From positions 930,001 to 994,000 of the forward strand of contig NZ_VNHS01000001.1 in NCBI RefSeq assembly GCF_008124765.1: DNA of 64,000 bases, given 5' to 3'. This stretch comes from Paenibacillus methanolicus. GTDB taxonomy: Bacteria; Bacillota; Bacilli; Paenibacillales; Paenibacillaceae. Numbering within the stretch: the stretch's first letter is position 1; each line of letters starts with the position of its first letter. A program made the translations under genes and the position numbers. The notes beneath the pieces were generated by a model, which did not search any database, was not told the DNA's origin, and saw nothing but the letters and a program-made list of their open reading frames with translations. This document shows positions 18,184 through 26,611 of the stretch, piece by piece.

Positions 18184-19176
18184 TTAATTCGCGTCCGCCG
18201 GATAGACGAGGCCGATCTGCCGGCGCGCTTCGTCCATCACTTCCATCGCCGCGAGCGAGCTGGCATGGCTGTTCACCTCGGATTCCAGCTTGCCCTGCGC
18301 GAGGAGGGAGACGAACTCTTGCACCTCGTACATCATGTTATCTTCGATTTGCGACCCGTCGGTGATATCCTCCACCCGGCCGTCCCGATAATGAATGCGG
18401 ACTTGGCTTGGCTCGCTGATGTGGTTGATGACGATGCTGCCTTCCTCGCCTTGAATCTCCGATGGCACGTAGGAATTCGAAATTTTGGAATAACTCAGCA
18501 CCGCATCCAGGTCGCCGTATTTCAATATCAGGCTGCCGTTGCCGTCGACGCCGGATTCGAGCATATACGCTTCCGCTTGAACCGCGTTCGGCTTGCCGAA
18601 CAGCACGGCGGCCGGGTACACGCAATAGACCCCGATATCCATCAACGAGCCGTTGGACAGCTCGGGCTTGAACGCGTTCATGACCGTCCCCTGCTTGTAG
18701 GCGTCATAACGGGATGAATATTGACAGTAGCTCGCGAAGAAGCGGCGCACGCGCCCGATCTTGTGTAGATTGTTCCGAATGGCCGTAAAATTCGGCATTA
18801 ACGTCGACTTCAGCGCCTCCATGAACAAGACGTCGTTGCGTTTGGCCGCCTCGATCATCTCGCGCAGCTCGCGCGCGTTGGATGCGGCCGGCTTCTCGCA
18901 CAAGACATGCTTGCCATGCTCCATGCATGCCATCGCGTGGCCGGCATGATAGGCGTTAGGGCTTGCAACGTATACCGCGTCGATCGCATCGCTTTGAAGC
19001 ATCTCGTCCAGGGACGTGAATCGGTGCTCGATGCCGAGCTTGTCCGCATATTCGTTCGCCCGCGCTTCCGTGCGCGAATAGACGGCCGCGATCTCCGCGC
19101 CTTCCGCCAGTCTTGCCGCTTTCACGAACTTCTCCGTAATCGTGTTGGTGCCGATAATGCCGAATCTAATCATCAT
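18184..19176 (-). CDS. Gfo/Idh/MocA family oxidoreductase
   Basis: A 330-residue NAD(P)-dependent dehydrogenase-like protein, not closely similar to the one at the left edge. It has a Rossmann start IRFGIIGTNTI, YVASPNAYHAGHA, the EKP motif in HVLCEKPAASNARELR (about residues 88-103) and MDIGVYCVYPA in the catalytic domain (about 177-187). The last two are typical of the dihydrodiol/1,5-anhydro-D-fructose/xylose dehydrogenase-like subgroup. It sits 33 nt behind an alpha/beta hydrolase gene on the same strand. GGAG precedes tandem ATG codons, and either may be the start. Confidence 0.9.
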   Translation of the reverse strand: MMIRFGIIGTNTITEKFVKAARLAEGAEIAAVYSRTEARANEYADKLGIEHRFTSLDEMLQSDAIDAVYVASPNAYHAGHAMACMEHGKHVLCEKPAASNARELREMIEAAKRNDVLFMEALKSTLMPNFTAIRNNLHKIGRVRRFFASYCQYSSRYDAYKQGTVMNAFKPELSNGSLMDIGVYCVYPAAVLFGKPNAVQAEAYMLESGVDGNGSLILKYGDLDAVLSYSKISNSYVPSEIQGEEGSIVINHISEPSQVRIHYRDGRVEDITDGSQIEDNMMYEVQEFVSLLAQGKLESEVNSHASSLAAMEVMDEARRQIGLVYPADAN

Positions 19177-19209
19177 ATTCGCTCCTGTAGCTTGATTTGA
19201 TAAGGTATG

Positions 19210-20061
19210 CTACCTATATTCCTTCAGAAAATCGACGGTTAATTCGAGCGCGCGTTCTAGATGCGGCGTCGTGCCGGCGAACGGATGAATCGCGCCGAAC
19301 GTATGGTTCGCGCCTTCGATCAATAAGTGCCGCTGATGCGGGGCAGCCTGACGCAGCCGCTCCTGTCCGAGAACAAGCCGCTGCGCATCCCGATCGCCTT
19401 GGATCGTCAACACCGGCAGCGGCAAGCGCGCAATGGCCTTGACGATGTCGAACCGATCGCGGTTCTGATCCAGATCCTCGAAGAACGCCGCCGTAATCGG
19501 CATTTGCTGCTTCGTGCGCGCGTTCTCCACATAACCGATCCCTTCGAGAAGAACCTGCTCCCGGAATTCGTCGCCGAACAGATTCGCGTCGGCGATCCCG
19601 TTCCAACTCACGACCGCTTGGAAGGCCTCCGGATGGCTTGCCGCGAACATCAAGCTGTTGCCTCCGCCACGGCTGTGACCGATCAGCGCGGTCCGCGCCG
19701 CGTCCATCCGATCCGACAGCGGCAACTCGCCGGCTTGCCAGCGCTCGAGCAGCGCGGTCAAATCCGCCTGCTCCCGGCTGTATGTATTCCGTCCGAATTT
19801 GTGGAGCTCGTCGAAATCGGCATGACCGACCCCGTTGCAGCTGAAATTGAACGTCACGACCGCGAATCCGCTTCTCGCCAGCTGCTCGGCGGCGTAAGGG
19901 AAAAATCCCCAATCCTTGAAGCCTTTGAAACCATGGACGAGCAGCGCGACCGGTCTGCGTCCTTCTTCTCCGGACACGCGCACTTCGCCGCGCAGGGTCA
20001 AATCGTGCTCAAGAGGAAATTCGAACGGAGCCGTCTTGAGCGGCTGTTGCGCCATAGTCAT
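19210..20061 (-). CDS. alpha/beta hydrolase (dienelactone-hydrolase-like)
   Basis: A 283-residue hydrolase. VALLVHGFKGFKDWGF holds the oxyanion HG, ALIGHSRGGG is the nucleophile elbow (Ser about residue 136), IQGDRDA carries the acid, and GANHTFG the catalytic His. It matches the family annotated as alpha/beta hydrolase or dienelactone hydrolase-like in Bacilli, with no assigned substrate. It is probably cotranscribed with the following oxidoreductase. Confidence 0.88.
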   Translation of the reverse strand: MTMAQQPLKTAPFEFPLEHDLTLRGEVRVSGEEGRRPVALLVHGFKGFKDWGFFPYAAEQLARSGFAVVTFNFSCNGVGHADFDELHKFGRNTYSREQADLTALLERWQAGELPLSDRMDAARTALIGHSRGGGNSLMFAASHPEAFQAVVSWNGIADANLFGDEFREQVLLEGIGYVENARTKQQMPITAAFFEDLDQNRDRFDIVKAIARLPLPVLTIQGDRDAQRLVLGQERLRQAAPHQRHLLIEGANHTFGAIHPFAGTTPHLERALELTVDFLKEYR

Positions 20062-20150
20062 CCTCCTTACCGCAAATCGTTTCTTACCGCGTTCACTATC
20101 TTACCAAAGTTTGATTGCGCGCGGGTAATCGAATTTGCCGGATCGCGCGG

Positions 20151-20186
20151 AAAACAAAAGAGCGGCCTCTGTCGAGGCGCGCTCTT
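20151..20186 (-). terminator. terminator of the EamA transporter gene
   Basis: AAGAGCGGCCTC (20158-20169) pairs with GAGGCGCGCTCTT (20174-20186), with a tetraloop and a T-rich stretch on the minus strand. It lies 17 nt behind the stop codon. Confidence 0.8.
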
Positions 20187-20203
20187 CAATCGCGGAATTT
20201 ACT

Positions 20204-21163
20204 TCACGGCTTCGGTTCCGGCTTGCCCGGTTCGTCTTGCTGCCACGAGATCGCGAACAGCGTCGTCCAAATCAGCATGAAGCCGATCAGCTGCGGGAAC
20301 GAGATCATTTGGTGGAAGACGACCCAGTTAATAATGACGCCGACCATCGGGAAGCTGAGCTCGGCCAGCGTGGCGTAGGAGGCTTTTACCGTACTCAGTC
20401 CCTTATAGTAGAGCAGCATGCTGAACAGTCCGGGCAGCAGCGCCGAGAGAGCAAGGTTGATGACGAGCAGCGCCGTATCTCGCCCTTCGGCCGGCAGCGT
20501 CCAGGCTTGGCTCTGCGTCAGCGTAAGGACGAGCAACAACGGAAGCGCAAGCATGAACCGAAGCGACGTGACCGTCTCGTATGACATTTTGCCCAGCATA
20601 TAGCGGCCCATCACGGTCGAACCGCCCCACAGCAGCGCGGCGCCGATCGAGAGCATGCTGCCGACTTGCATGAAGTCGGAGGCGCCGCTCTGCGGAAGCG
20701 AGAACCCGAAGGTCAGCAGATACGTGCCCAGCAGCGCGAGCACGAACAAGAAGCCGAACATGCGCGGCAGATGCTCCTTCAGCAGCCAGCGCGCGAGCAG
20801 AATAGCGAATAGCGGCTGAAGCTTCTGCAGCAGCAGGACCGCGTTCAGATCGCCGCTCGCCAGCCCCTTCGTGAACAGAATCGTGGCGATCGCCGAGCCG
20901 CCCCACGACACGAATAGCAGCGCGCCGACATGCGACAGCCGCAGTCCGTTAAGCTCGCCGCGGCGGCTCCATAAGACGGGGGCGGCGAAGAGGAACAGAA
21001 TCGCGTGCTCCAGCAGAACGATCTGCGTGGAGGTCAAATGATCCAGCAGCAAAATGCGGAACAAAGGATCGACGCCCCATAGCGCGGCGCCGATGACGAC
21101 GAGCCAGAACGCGGGCAGGCCGCGCTTGGTTCGCAATACAGGTGTTACCGATGCAGTACTCAT
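20204..21163 (-). CDS. EamA/DMT family transporter under FMN riboswitch control (putative flavin transporter)
   Basis: A 319-residue integral membrane protein with about ten hydrophobic helices in two EamA halves (about residues 15-150 and 165-305), the normal size for 10-TM drug/metabolite transporters. Nothing in the protein itself fixes the substrate. The leader, however, contains a complete FMN riboswitch and a terminator hairpin directly before the ATG, so expression should fall when FMN is abundant. EamA-family RibN proteins of proteobacteria import riboflavin and are FMN-riboswitch controlled, so riboflavin uptake is the best guess. Export of a flavin analogue is the alternative. Confidence 0.88.
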   Translation of the reverse strand: MSTASVTPVLRTKRGLPAFWLVVIGAALWGVDPLFRILLLDHLTSTQIVLLEHAILFLFAAPVLWSRRGELNGLRLSHVGALLFVSWGGSAIATILFTKGLASGDLNAVLLLQKLQPLFAILLARWLLKEHLPRMFGFLFVLALLGTYLLTFGFSLPQSGASDFMQVGSMLSIGAALLWGGSTVMGRYMLGKMSYETVTSLRFMLALPLLLVLTLTQSQAWTLPAEGRDTALLVINLALSALLPGLFSMLLYYKGLSTVKASYATLAELSFPMVGVIINWVVFHQMISFPQLIGFMLIWTTLFAISWQQDEPGKPEPKP

Positions 21164-21200
21164 GAATAATTACCCCTTCTGGACCCAGGGACATGAAGGA

Positions 21201-21239
21201 AGAAGGCCCCGTCTTGCGCGCCATGCGCAAAACGGGGCC
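21201..21239 (-). terminator. leader terminator hairpin of the riboswitch (expression platform)
   Basis: On the minus strand GGCCCCGTTTTGCGC pairs with GCGCAAGACGGGGCC (15 bp with one wobble), followed by TTCTTCCTTC. It lies between the riboswitch aptamer and the EamA ATG, about 40 nt from the start codon. That placement suits premature termination when FMN is bound. The T run is interrupted by C. Confidence 0.7.
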
Positions 21240-21330
21240 AGTCAAATAAACCTGCGGAATAGAGGCGGTTCAAAAAGTCGCTTCTTTGAACACGCGCGTA
21301 TAGAGACGAGTCCCTCGCAAATTTACAGCT

Positions 21331-21475
21331 GATCTTCTACCATCCGGACTATACCGTCGGCCTTGGATTCGCACCAAATCAGTCCCCAGCCCGCTGACGG
21401 GAAGAGGAGTCGCGGGCTTCTTTCCTCCATGTGAAAGTTACCGCCGGTCGGGAATTGCACCCTACCCCGAAGATC
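21331..21475 (-). ncRNA. FMN riboswitch (RFN element)
   Basis: The minus strand reads TTCGGGGTAGGGTGCAATTC, then CCGACCGGCGGTAA. A variable GC hairpin with GCCCGCGA and CAGCGGGC arms follows, then GGTGCGAATCC, GGCCGACGGTATAGTCCGGA and TGGTAGAAGAT. These are the conserved blocks of the RFN aptamer in the right order. The outer helix is closed by GATCTTC at one end and GAAGATC at the other. The element senses flavin mononucleotide and here precedes a transporter gene, not rib biosynthesis genes. Confidence 0.96.
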
Positions 21476-21510
21476 GATATTAGATTTTGTACATCCACTT
21501 CACTTTCTAT

Positions 21511-21539
21511 AGTTTATTACTTTGTTTGCGAATTGTCTA
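21511..21539 (-). promoter_or_regulatory. promoter of the riboswitch-EamA transcript
   Basis: On the minus strand TAGACA and TAAACT are separated by exactly 17 nt in an AT-rich stretch. Transcription would start about 25-30 nt before the aptamer. It is the only good sigma-A-like pair I see upstream of the riboswitch. Confidence 0.55.
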
Positions 21540-21667
21540 GCCTATAATTCTGAGCGCGGCAGCGTGAATTACATAACGGCGCATGGACGCGACTTCCGGC
21601 GGTTGCCTGTTGCGCCGTTCGACGACCTTGCATATACGATGCCGCTAGCTAACAGATGATTCGGTTG

Positions 21668-22576
21668 TTAGCCTCCACGGAATACGTCTTCCGTCAAATC
21701 GGCGTTCACGCCCATCGCCGCCCGGCTGCCTTCCGCGGCGGCGATGACGAGCTGGGACGGCGAGACGACCGAAGAATCGCCGGCGGCATAGACTCCTCGG
21801 GCGCTCGTTCGACCGAACGCGTCGGTGACGATGGCGCCGTACGCGTTCATCTCGCAGCCCAGCTGCTCGCCGAAGTCGCTCTTCTGCGCGAATCTCGGCG
21901 TCACGAAGCCGCCTTCTCGCGCGATCGACGTCCCATCCTTGAACCGGACGCCTTCCAACTGCCCGTCTTTCCCCTCGAAGCCGGCGATCGGCTTCGTATG
22001 GACGACGATGCCTTTGCGGTGGAGCGCGATCTGCTGTTCGGCCGACAAATTCGTCTGCCAATTCGTGCAGACGATCAAATCTTTGCTCCAGTTATAGAGC
22101 AGCTTGGCCGTATGGAACGCGCCCGCGCTCTCAGACACGAGCACGAGCCGCTTGTCGCGCAGCTCCCAACCGTCGCAGTACGGGCAATTGAACAAGCTGC
22201 TGCCGTAGAAATCGCCGAAGCCCTCGATGTCCGGGAAGGACTCGGCGAGCCCCGTTGCGAGCAGAATTCGTCCGGCTTCGAATTGCGATCCGCTTGCGGT
22301 ATGCAGCGCAAATCCCGAAGACGTCCGGCTCACGCGGACGACCTTCTGCCGCTCGGCGACGACCGAAGGATAACGGGCAAGCTCCTCGTTCGCGAGTCTT
22401 CGGAATTCGGCCGGCTGCACGCCGTCCCGGGTCAGAAAACCGTGCGAAGCCCGCGTCACCCGGTTGCGAGGCTGACCGTCGTCGAGCAGCAGCACCTCTC
22501 TTCTGGCGCGCCCGAGCACGAGCGCGGCGTTCAACCCGGCCGGCCCCCCGCCGAGAATCGCGCAATCATAACGCAT
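21668..22576 (-). CDS. NAD(P)/FAD-dependent oxidoreductase, thioredoxin-reductase-like
   Basis: A 302-residue pyridine nucleotide-disulfide oxidoreductase of thioredoxin-reductase size. The FAD motif ILGGGPAGLNAAL opens the protein, the redox motif CPYCDGW (about residues 132-138) matches the CxxC of TrxR-type enzymes, and GVYAAGDSS (about 270) is the second FAD motif. Homologues include TrxR-like proteins without a paired thioredoxin, some acting in dithiol natural-product chemistry. The ATG at 22576 is chosen because the GGAGGAGAG site lies just before it. The neighbourhood gives no partner. Confidence 0.88.
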   Translation of the reverse strand: MRYDCAILGGGPAGLNAALVLGRARREVLLLDDGQPRNRVTRASHGFLTRDGVQPAEFRRLANEELARYPSVVAERQKVVRVSRTSSGFALHTASGSQFEAGRILLATGLAESFPDIEGFGDFYGSSLFNCPYCDGWELRDKRLVLVSESAGAFHTAKLLYNWSKDLIVCTNWQTNLSAEQQIALHRKGIVVHTKPIAGFEGKDGQLEGVRFKDGTSIAREGGFVTPRFAQKSDFGEQLGCEMNAYGAIVTDAFGRTSARGVYAAGDSSVVSPSQLVIAAAEGSRAAMGVNADLTEDVFRGG

Positions 22577-22698
22577 CAATCTCTCCTCCTTCACTTGTCC
22601 GAACCCGTGCTCGCTATCTCCGCATTAAGATAAATATGGCAGCCGTGCCTATTTTCATTCCCCTTTGAGGAGATTTTCAACGGTTATTCGAATGCGCT

Positions 22699-22733
22699 AA
22701 AAAGGCGGTCGCCATCGTGAATGGCAACCGCCT
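22699..22733 (-). terminator. fabF terminator
   Basis: AGGCGGTCGCCAT (22703-22715) pairs with ATGGCAACCGCCT (22721-22733) around a 5-nt loop, with one mismatch. The minus strand then runs into TTTTT. It ends 9 nt from the fabF stop. Confidence 0.9.
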
Positions 22734-22741
22734 GTCCTCTA

Positions 22742-23989
22742 CTATGCTACTTCCCAGCGCTTGAGCACGATGACGGCGTTATGACCGCCGAATCCGAACG
22801 AATTCGACAAGCCAATTCGCAGATCGGCCTGTCGCGCCTCGTTCGGCACGACGTCCAGATCGCAATCGGGATCGGGCGTCTCTTGGTTGATCGTCGGCGG
22901 AATAATGCCTGTCCGCAAACTCTGCACGAGCGCGATCGCTTCCGCTCCTCCCGCGGCGCCGAGCATATGGCCGGTCATCGATTTGTTCGCGGTCACCGGG
23001 ATGCGGTAGGCGGCTTCGCCGAACAAGCGTTTGATCGCCATCGTCTCGGAGCGGTCGCCCAATTCCGTGCTCGTCGCATGCGCGCTGATGACGTCTACTT
23101 CCTCCGGCCGGATGCCGGCTTCATGAATCGCTTCTCGCATGGCACGGTAGGCGCCTTCGCCATCCGGATGCGTGGCGACCATATGATAGGCGTCGGAGCT
23201 CGCCCCGTAGCCAATCACTTCGGCGAGTATCCGCGCTCCGCGTGCGCGGGCGTGCGTCAACGATTCCAGCACGAGTATGGCCGCGCCTTCGCCGAGGACG
23301 AACCCGTCGCGGCCGGCGTCGAACGGTCGGCTCGCCCGCTCCGGCTCGTCGTTGCGGGTTGACACGGCGGTCGCGTTCGCGAAACTTGCCGTTGCAATCT
23401 CGGAGACGGCCGCTTCAGAACCGCCGGCGAAGATGACGTCCGTTCTTCCGGATTGGATGCGGTGATACGCCTCCCCGATCGCCGTGTTGCCGATCGAGCA
23501 AGCCGTCACGGGCGCGAGCGTCGGACCGAGCGCGCCCAGCCGGATGCTAATCATGGCCGCCGCCATGTTCGCGATCATCATCGGCACGAGCGTCGGACTG
23601 ACGCGGCCCGCGCCTCTGCCGAGCAGCGTCGCATGCTGCTCCGTCAGCGTTTGGATGCCGCCGATGCCCGATCCGACGTAGACCCCGAGACGCTCCTTGT
23701 CGATATGCGCGAGGTCCAGCTCGGCATGAGCCAACGCTTGATCGGCTGCCGCCAGCGCGAACTGGCAGAATCGATCCATCCGCCTCGCTTCCTTCGCCCC
23801 GAAGAGCGAAATCGCGTCGAAATCCCGCACGGTACCGGCAATCCTCGCCTTATGGCCCGTCGTATCGAACGACTCGATCGCGCGCACCCCCGACACGCCG
23901 CGTATTAGCTTGTCCCAATATTCATCCACGCTGTTGCCGAGCGGCGAAATAATGCCCATCCCTGTGATGACGACTCTTTCCATGCCCAT
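22742..23989 (-). CDS. fabF: beta-ketoacyl-ACP synthase II-like
   Basis: A 415-residue KAS II-type condensing enzyme. The active-site Cys is in TACSIGNTAIG (about residue 163), the first His in SAHATSTELGD (about 303) and the second in NKSMTGHMLGAAGG (about 340), so the Cys-His-His triad is complete. It would extend acyl-ACP with malonyl-ACP in fatty-acid synthesis. The first His motif departs from the common NAHGTSTPxND, and the gene stands alone, away from acpP or fabG, so it may be a second, specialised paralogue. Start is MG-MERVV or two codons later. Confidence 0.88.
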   Translation of the reverse strand: MGMERVVITGMGIISPLGNSVDEYWDKLIRGVSGVRAIESFDTTGHKARIAGTVRDFDAISLFGAKEARRMDRFCQFALAAADQALAHAELDLAHIDKERLGVYVGSGIGGIQTLTEQHATLLGRGAGRVSPTLVPMMIANMAAAMISIRLGALGPTLAPVTACSIGNTAIGEAYHRIQSGRTDVIFAGGSEAAVSEIATASFANATAVSTRNDEPERASRPFDAGRDGFVLGEGAAILVLESLTHARARGARILAEVIGYGASSDAYHMVATHPDGEGAYRAMREAIHEAGIRPEEVDVISAHATSTELGDRSETMAIKRLFGEAAYRIPVTANKSMTGHMLGAAGGAEAIALVQSLRTGIIPPTINQETPDPDCDLDVVPNEARQADLRIGLSNSFGFGGHNAVIVLKRWEVA

Positions 23990-24105
23990 CCATCCCCTTC
24001 CAGCCTCTTATGGATGTAATCTTGCCATCTATGTTATCCTATTACAAGTTGTTGTTTATCCTAGTATAAGCGCTACCAGCTTACGGCAAGAAAGAAGGGA
24101 TCCGC

Positions 24106-24948
24106 ATGCATCAACCAACCCGGCTGCAAGCGCTGTCGGCATTCTTGAAGGCGGCTCGCGCCCGCCTCACGCCCGAGACGGCAGGTCTTCCGGCCGGCTT
24201 GCGCAGACGCACGCCGGGCTTGCGGAGAGAGGAAGTGGCGCAGCTCGCCGGCGTCAGCTCCACCTGGTATACCTGGCTGGAGCAAGGGCGGGATATTCAC
24301 GTATCGGCTTCCGTGCTGGACAGCGTCGCTGCCGCCCTCCGGCTCACGGACGACGAACGGAAATATATATACGCCCTTGCCTCGGATACCGGCGCAGGCG
24401 TCGCCAAGCTTACGGCAGACAATCCACGGCTGACGCCGTCCTTGCGCAAAATCATCGACGAGCTAAGGTATTGTCCCGCCATCATCTCGGACCGGAGATG
24501 CCAAATCGTCGGCTGGAATGCCGCGGCAGCCTACGTCTTCATGGACTTCGAACAAATTCCGGAGCATGAGCGCAACATGATCAAGCTGCTCTTCACCCGC
24601 CGCGAATTCCAGCGGTTAGCCGTGAATTGGGAGCAGTTCGCGGGCGGCTTCCTCGCCATGTTCCGCTCCTATTACGGCCAATACGTCGACGATGAATGGT
24701 ATGAACACTTTCTGCGAGGCATGATGGACGATCACCCGGACTTCAGACGTCTTTGGGAACAAGCCCAAGTTAGCTACGCGCCGGAGGTGCTGCTCGAATT
24801 TCGACATGCCAAGGCGCGCAAGATGCTTTTCCAGCTAACCTCCCTGCAAGCGCACGGCGGCGGCGATCTGCGCTGCAGCATTTATACGCCCGCCCCCGAG
24901 TCGAACACGGAAGCGAAATTGAAGCAATTCATGGATGCGACGTCATAG
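24106..24948 (+). CDS. MmyB-like helix-turn-helix transcriptional regulator
   Basis: A 280-residue regulator. The N-terminal XRE-type HTH (LPAGLRRRTPGLRREEVAQL, then GVSSTWYTWLEQGRD; about residues 25-65) is followed by the MmyB ligand-binding PAS-like domain (about 105-270; RCQIVGWNAAAAYVF and RREFQRLAVNWEQF are typical). MmyB-type proteins bind fatty-acid-like ligands and often control a neighbouring dehydrogenase or SDR gene. Here the divergent neighbour is fabF, so a lipid-linked role is possible but unproven. Confidence 0.92.
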   Translation: MHQPTRLQALSAFLKAARARLTPETAGLPAGLRRRTPGLRREEVAQLAGVSSTWYTWLEQGRDIHVSASVLDSVAAALRLTDDERKYIYALASDTGAGVAKLTADNPRLTPSLRKIIDELRYCPAIISDRRCQIVGWNAAAAYVFMDFEQIPEHERNMIKLLFTRREFQRLAVNWEQFAGGFLAMFRSYYGQYVDDEWYEHFLRGMMDDHPDFRRLWEQAQVSYAPEVLLEFRHAKARKMLFQLTSLQAHGGGDLRCSIYTPAPESNTEAKLKQFMDATS

Positions 24949-24965
24949 CCGGCGCGACGCCGAAT

Positions 24966-25017
24966 AAGGGACTTGGGATACCGCCGTCATTCTCGGCCGC
25001 CGTATCCCAAGTCCCTT
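24966..25017. terminator. long hairpin between convergent regulator genes
   Basis: A perfect 16-bp stem: AAGGGACTTGGGATAC (24966-24981) pairs with GTATCCCAAGTCCCTT (25002-25017), with GGCGG-type pairing possible inside the loop. There is no long T run, but the position between converging genes points to termination in both directions. Confidence 0.7.
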
Positions 25018-25032
25018 CATCTCGTCTTGCGA

Positions 25033-25443
25033 TTACGATTGACCTTCCGTCTCGCCGCCTGCGACTAGGTCCGCGCGCTGATCGAATGCGTCGCGCGCCT
25101 TTCGAACGAGCGGATAATGATCGATCGCCCAGGACTTCATATGCCGCAGCGGGACGAGCAGCGATCGCCCGAGCGGGGTCAACCGATATTCGACGCCCGG
25201 CGGAACCGTATCGTGAATGTCCCGTTCCAAGAGACCGTCGCGTTCCAACTGCCACAGCGTTTGCGTGAGCATCTTTTTGGATATGCCTTCGATTCTTCGC
25301 AGAAATTCGCCGTATCGGACATCGCCGCCCTCCATGGCATAGATGGCTAGAACCGCCCACTTGCTCCCGATAATTTCCAGCAACAATCTGTAGCCGCATT
25401 TCGCGATCGAAATATCCGGTTCCGCCGCTTTTCGCTTGCCCAT
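25033..25443 (-). CDS. HxlR family winged-helix regulator
   Basis: A 136-residue MarR-like winged-helix protein of the HxlR type. The core runs from LLEIIGSKWAVLAIYAMEGG through RYGEFLRRIEGISKKMLTQT to LERDGLLERD and YRLTPLGRSL. HxlR regulators usually control an adjacent divergent oxidoreductase in response to aldehydes, quinones or other electrophiles. Here the divergent neighbour is a disrupted alcohol dehydrogenase. The regulator itself looks intact. A single Cys (AKCGYRLL, about residue 17) sits where redox-sensing members such as HypR and YodB have theirs. Confidence 0.92.
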   Translation of the reverse strand: MGKRKAAEPDISIAKCGYRLLLEIIGSKWAVLAIYAMEGGDVRYGEFLRRIEGISKKMLTQTLWQLERDGLLERDIHDTVPPGVEYRLTPLGRSLLVPLRHMKSWAIDHYPLVRKARDAFDQRADLVAGGETEGQS

Positions 25444-25466
25444 CGCATCTCCCTCCGACGATCTGG

Positions 25467-25491
25467 ATACTTTAAAGTGCCTACTTACTTT
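25467..25491. promoter_or_regulatory. probable HxlR operator between HxlR and ADH genes
   Basis: A perfect 10-bp palindrome ACTTTAAAGT (25469-25478) is followed at once by TACTTACTTTA, so TACTT-type half sites occur twice on one face. TACT...AGTA-like dyads are the usual targets of HxlR/YodB-type proteins. It lies in the 103-bp divergent gap, close to both starts. Confidence 0.45.
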
Positions 25492-25546
25492 ATTTTAGTT
25501 CGCAGATTAAAGTGTGTCTATACGGATAAACGAAGGAGAGATGTTC

Positions 25547-26559
25547 ATGAAGAAGTATGAGCTTCACGGAGGATTTAGTCTGGACCATTTGCAATTGGCG
25601 GATCGACCTATTCCCGTGCCGGGACCGCATGAAGCGCTAATCCGGATACGCGCCGTGTCGCTGAATTATCGGGATTTGGGCGTCATTAGCGGTTTCTACG
25701 CGCCAGACTTGCCCCTCCCGTTCACCCCGGTCTCCGACGGCGTCGGCGAGGTCGTCGAAGTCGGCGCGAACGTCACCCGGTTTTAAACCGGAGACCGCGT
25801 GTGCGGCATATTCACCCAACAATGGTTGACGGGTCCCCCGCAGCGCCGTTACGCCGGGAGCACGCTTGGCAGTCCGCTGCCCGGGCTGCTAGCCGAGTAT
25901 GTCGCGATCGACGAGAACGGACTGTCTCCGTACCGGAATATCTAACCGATCCGGAAGCGGCTGCCCTTCCCTGCGCGGGCGTGACGGCTTGGCATGCCAT
26001 CGTGGAAGAAGGCCGCGTGAAAGCCGGCGACACGGTCGTCGTACAGGGCACCGGCGGCGTCCCACTCTTCGCGCTGCAGTTCGCGAAGCTGCATGGCGCG
26101 ACGGTCATCGTCGCCTCCGGCAGCGACGAGAAGCTGGCGTGCGCCAAGGCGCTCGGCGCCGACCACGGGATTAACTACCGCTCGACCCCGAACTGGGAGG
26201 AGACCGTACGCGCGATAACCGGCGGCGAAGGCGCCGATCACGTGCTCGATGTCGGGGGCGCCGCGACGCTAGGCCGCTCCGTTAACGCCGTGCGAACCGG
26301 CGGACGGGTCAGCATCGTCGGCATATTGTCGGGCGCTCGGGCGAGCGATCTTGATCTGATTGCCGTGCTGCAGAAGAAGATCACCCTGCAAGGCATTAAT
26401 GTCGGCAGCCGCGCGATGTTCGAAGCGATGAATCGTGCCCTTGCGGCCGGCCGAGTCCGTCCCGCGATCGACGGCGTCTATCCCTTCGAGGACGCCGTGA
26501 ACGCGCTCCGCCGGTTGGAACAAGGCGCTCACTTCGGCAAAATCGTCATCGCCTTCTAA
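25547..26559 (+). pseudogene. zinc-type alcohol dehydrogenase/quinone reductase, disrupted by stop and frameshift
   Basis: The reading begins MKKYELHGGFSLDHLQLADR after GAAGGAGAG and follows the NAD(P)-dependent alcohol dehydrogenase fold: NYRDLGVISGFY, then SDGVGEVVEVG. A TAA at 25784-25786 interrupts VTRF-TGDRVCG, where relatives usually have Lys or Arg; one A-to-T change of AAA would explain it. The same frame runs on to NGLSPYRNI and stops. Near 25920 a net loss of one base moves the coding to another frame, giving VSVPEYLTDPEAAALPCAG, the Rossmann part VVVQGTGGVPLFALQFAK and a normal C-terminus. With two lesions within 140 bp it is a pseudogene, unless both are assembly errors. Confidence 0.85.
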
Positions 26560-26571
26560 CGTTGCCGCCCG

Positions 26572-26611
26572 CCATCTTTCGGCATCCAATATGCCAAAAG
26601 ATGGTTTTTTT
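26572..26611 (+). terminator. terminator of the ADH locus
   Basis: CCATCTTTCGGCAT (26572-26585) pairs with ATGCCAAAAGATGG (26591-26604) with a single mismatch, followed by seven T. The 102-bp repeat array starts at the very next base. Confidence 0.9.
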
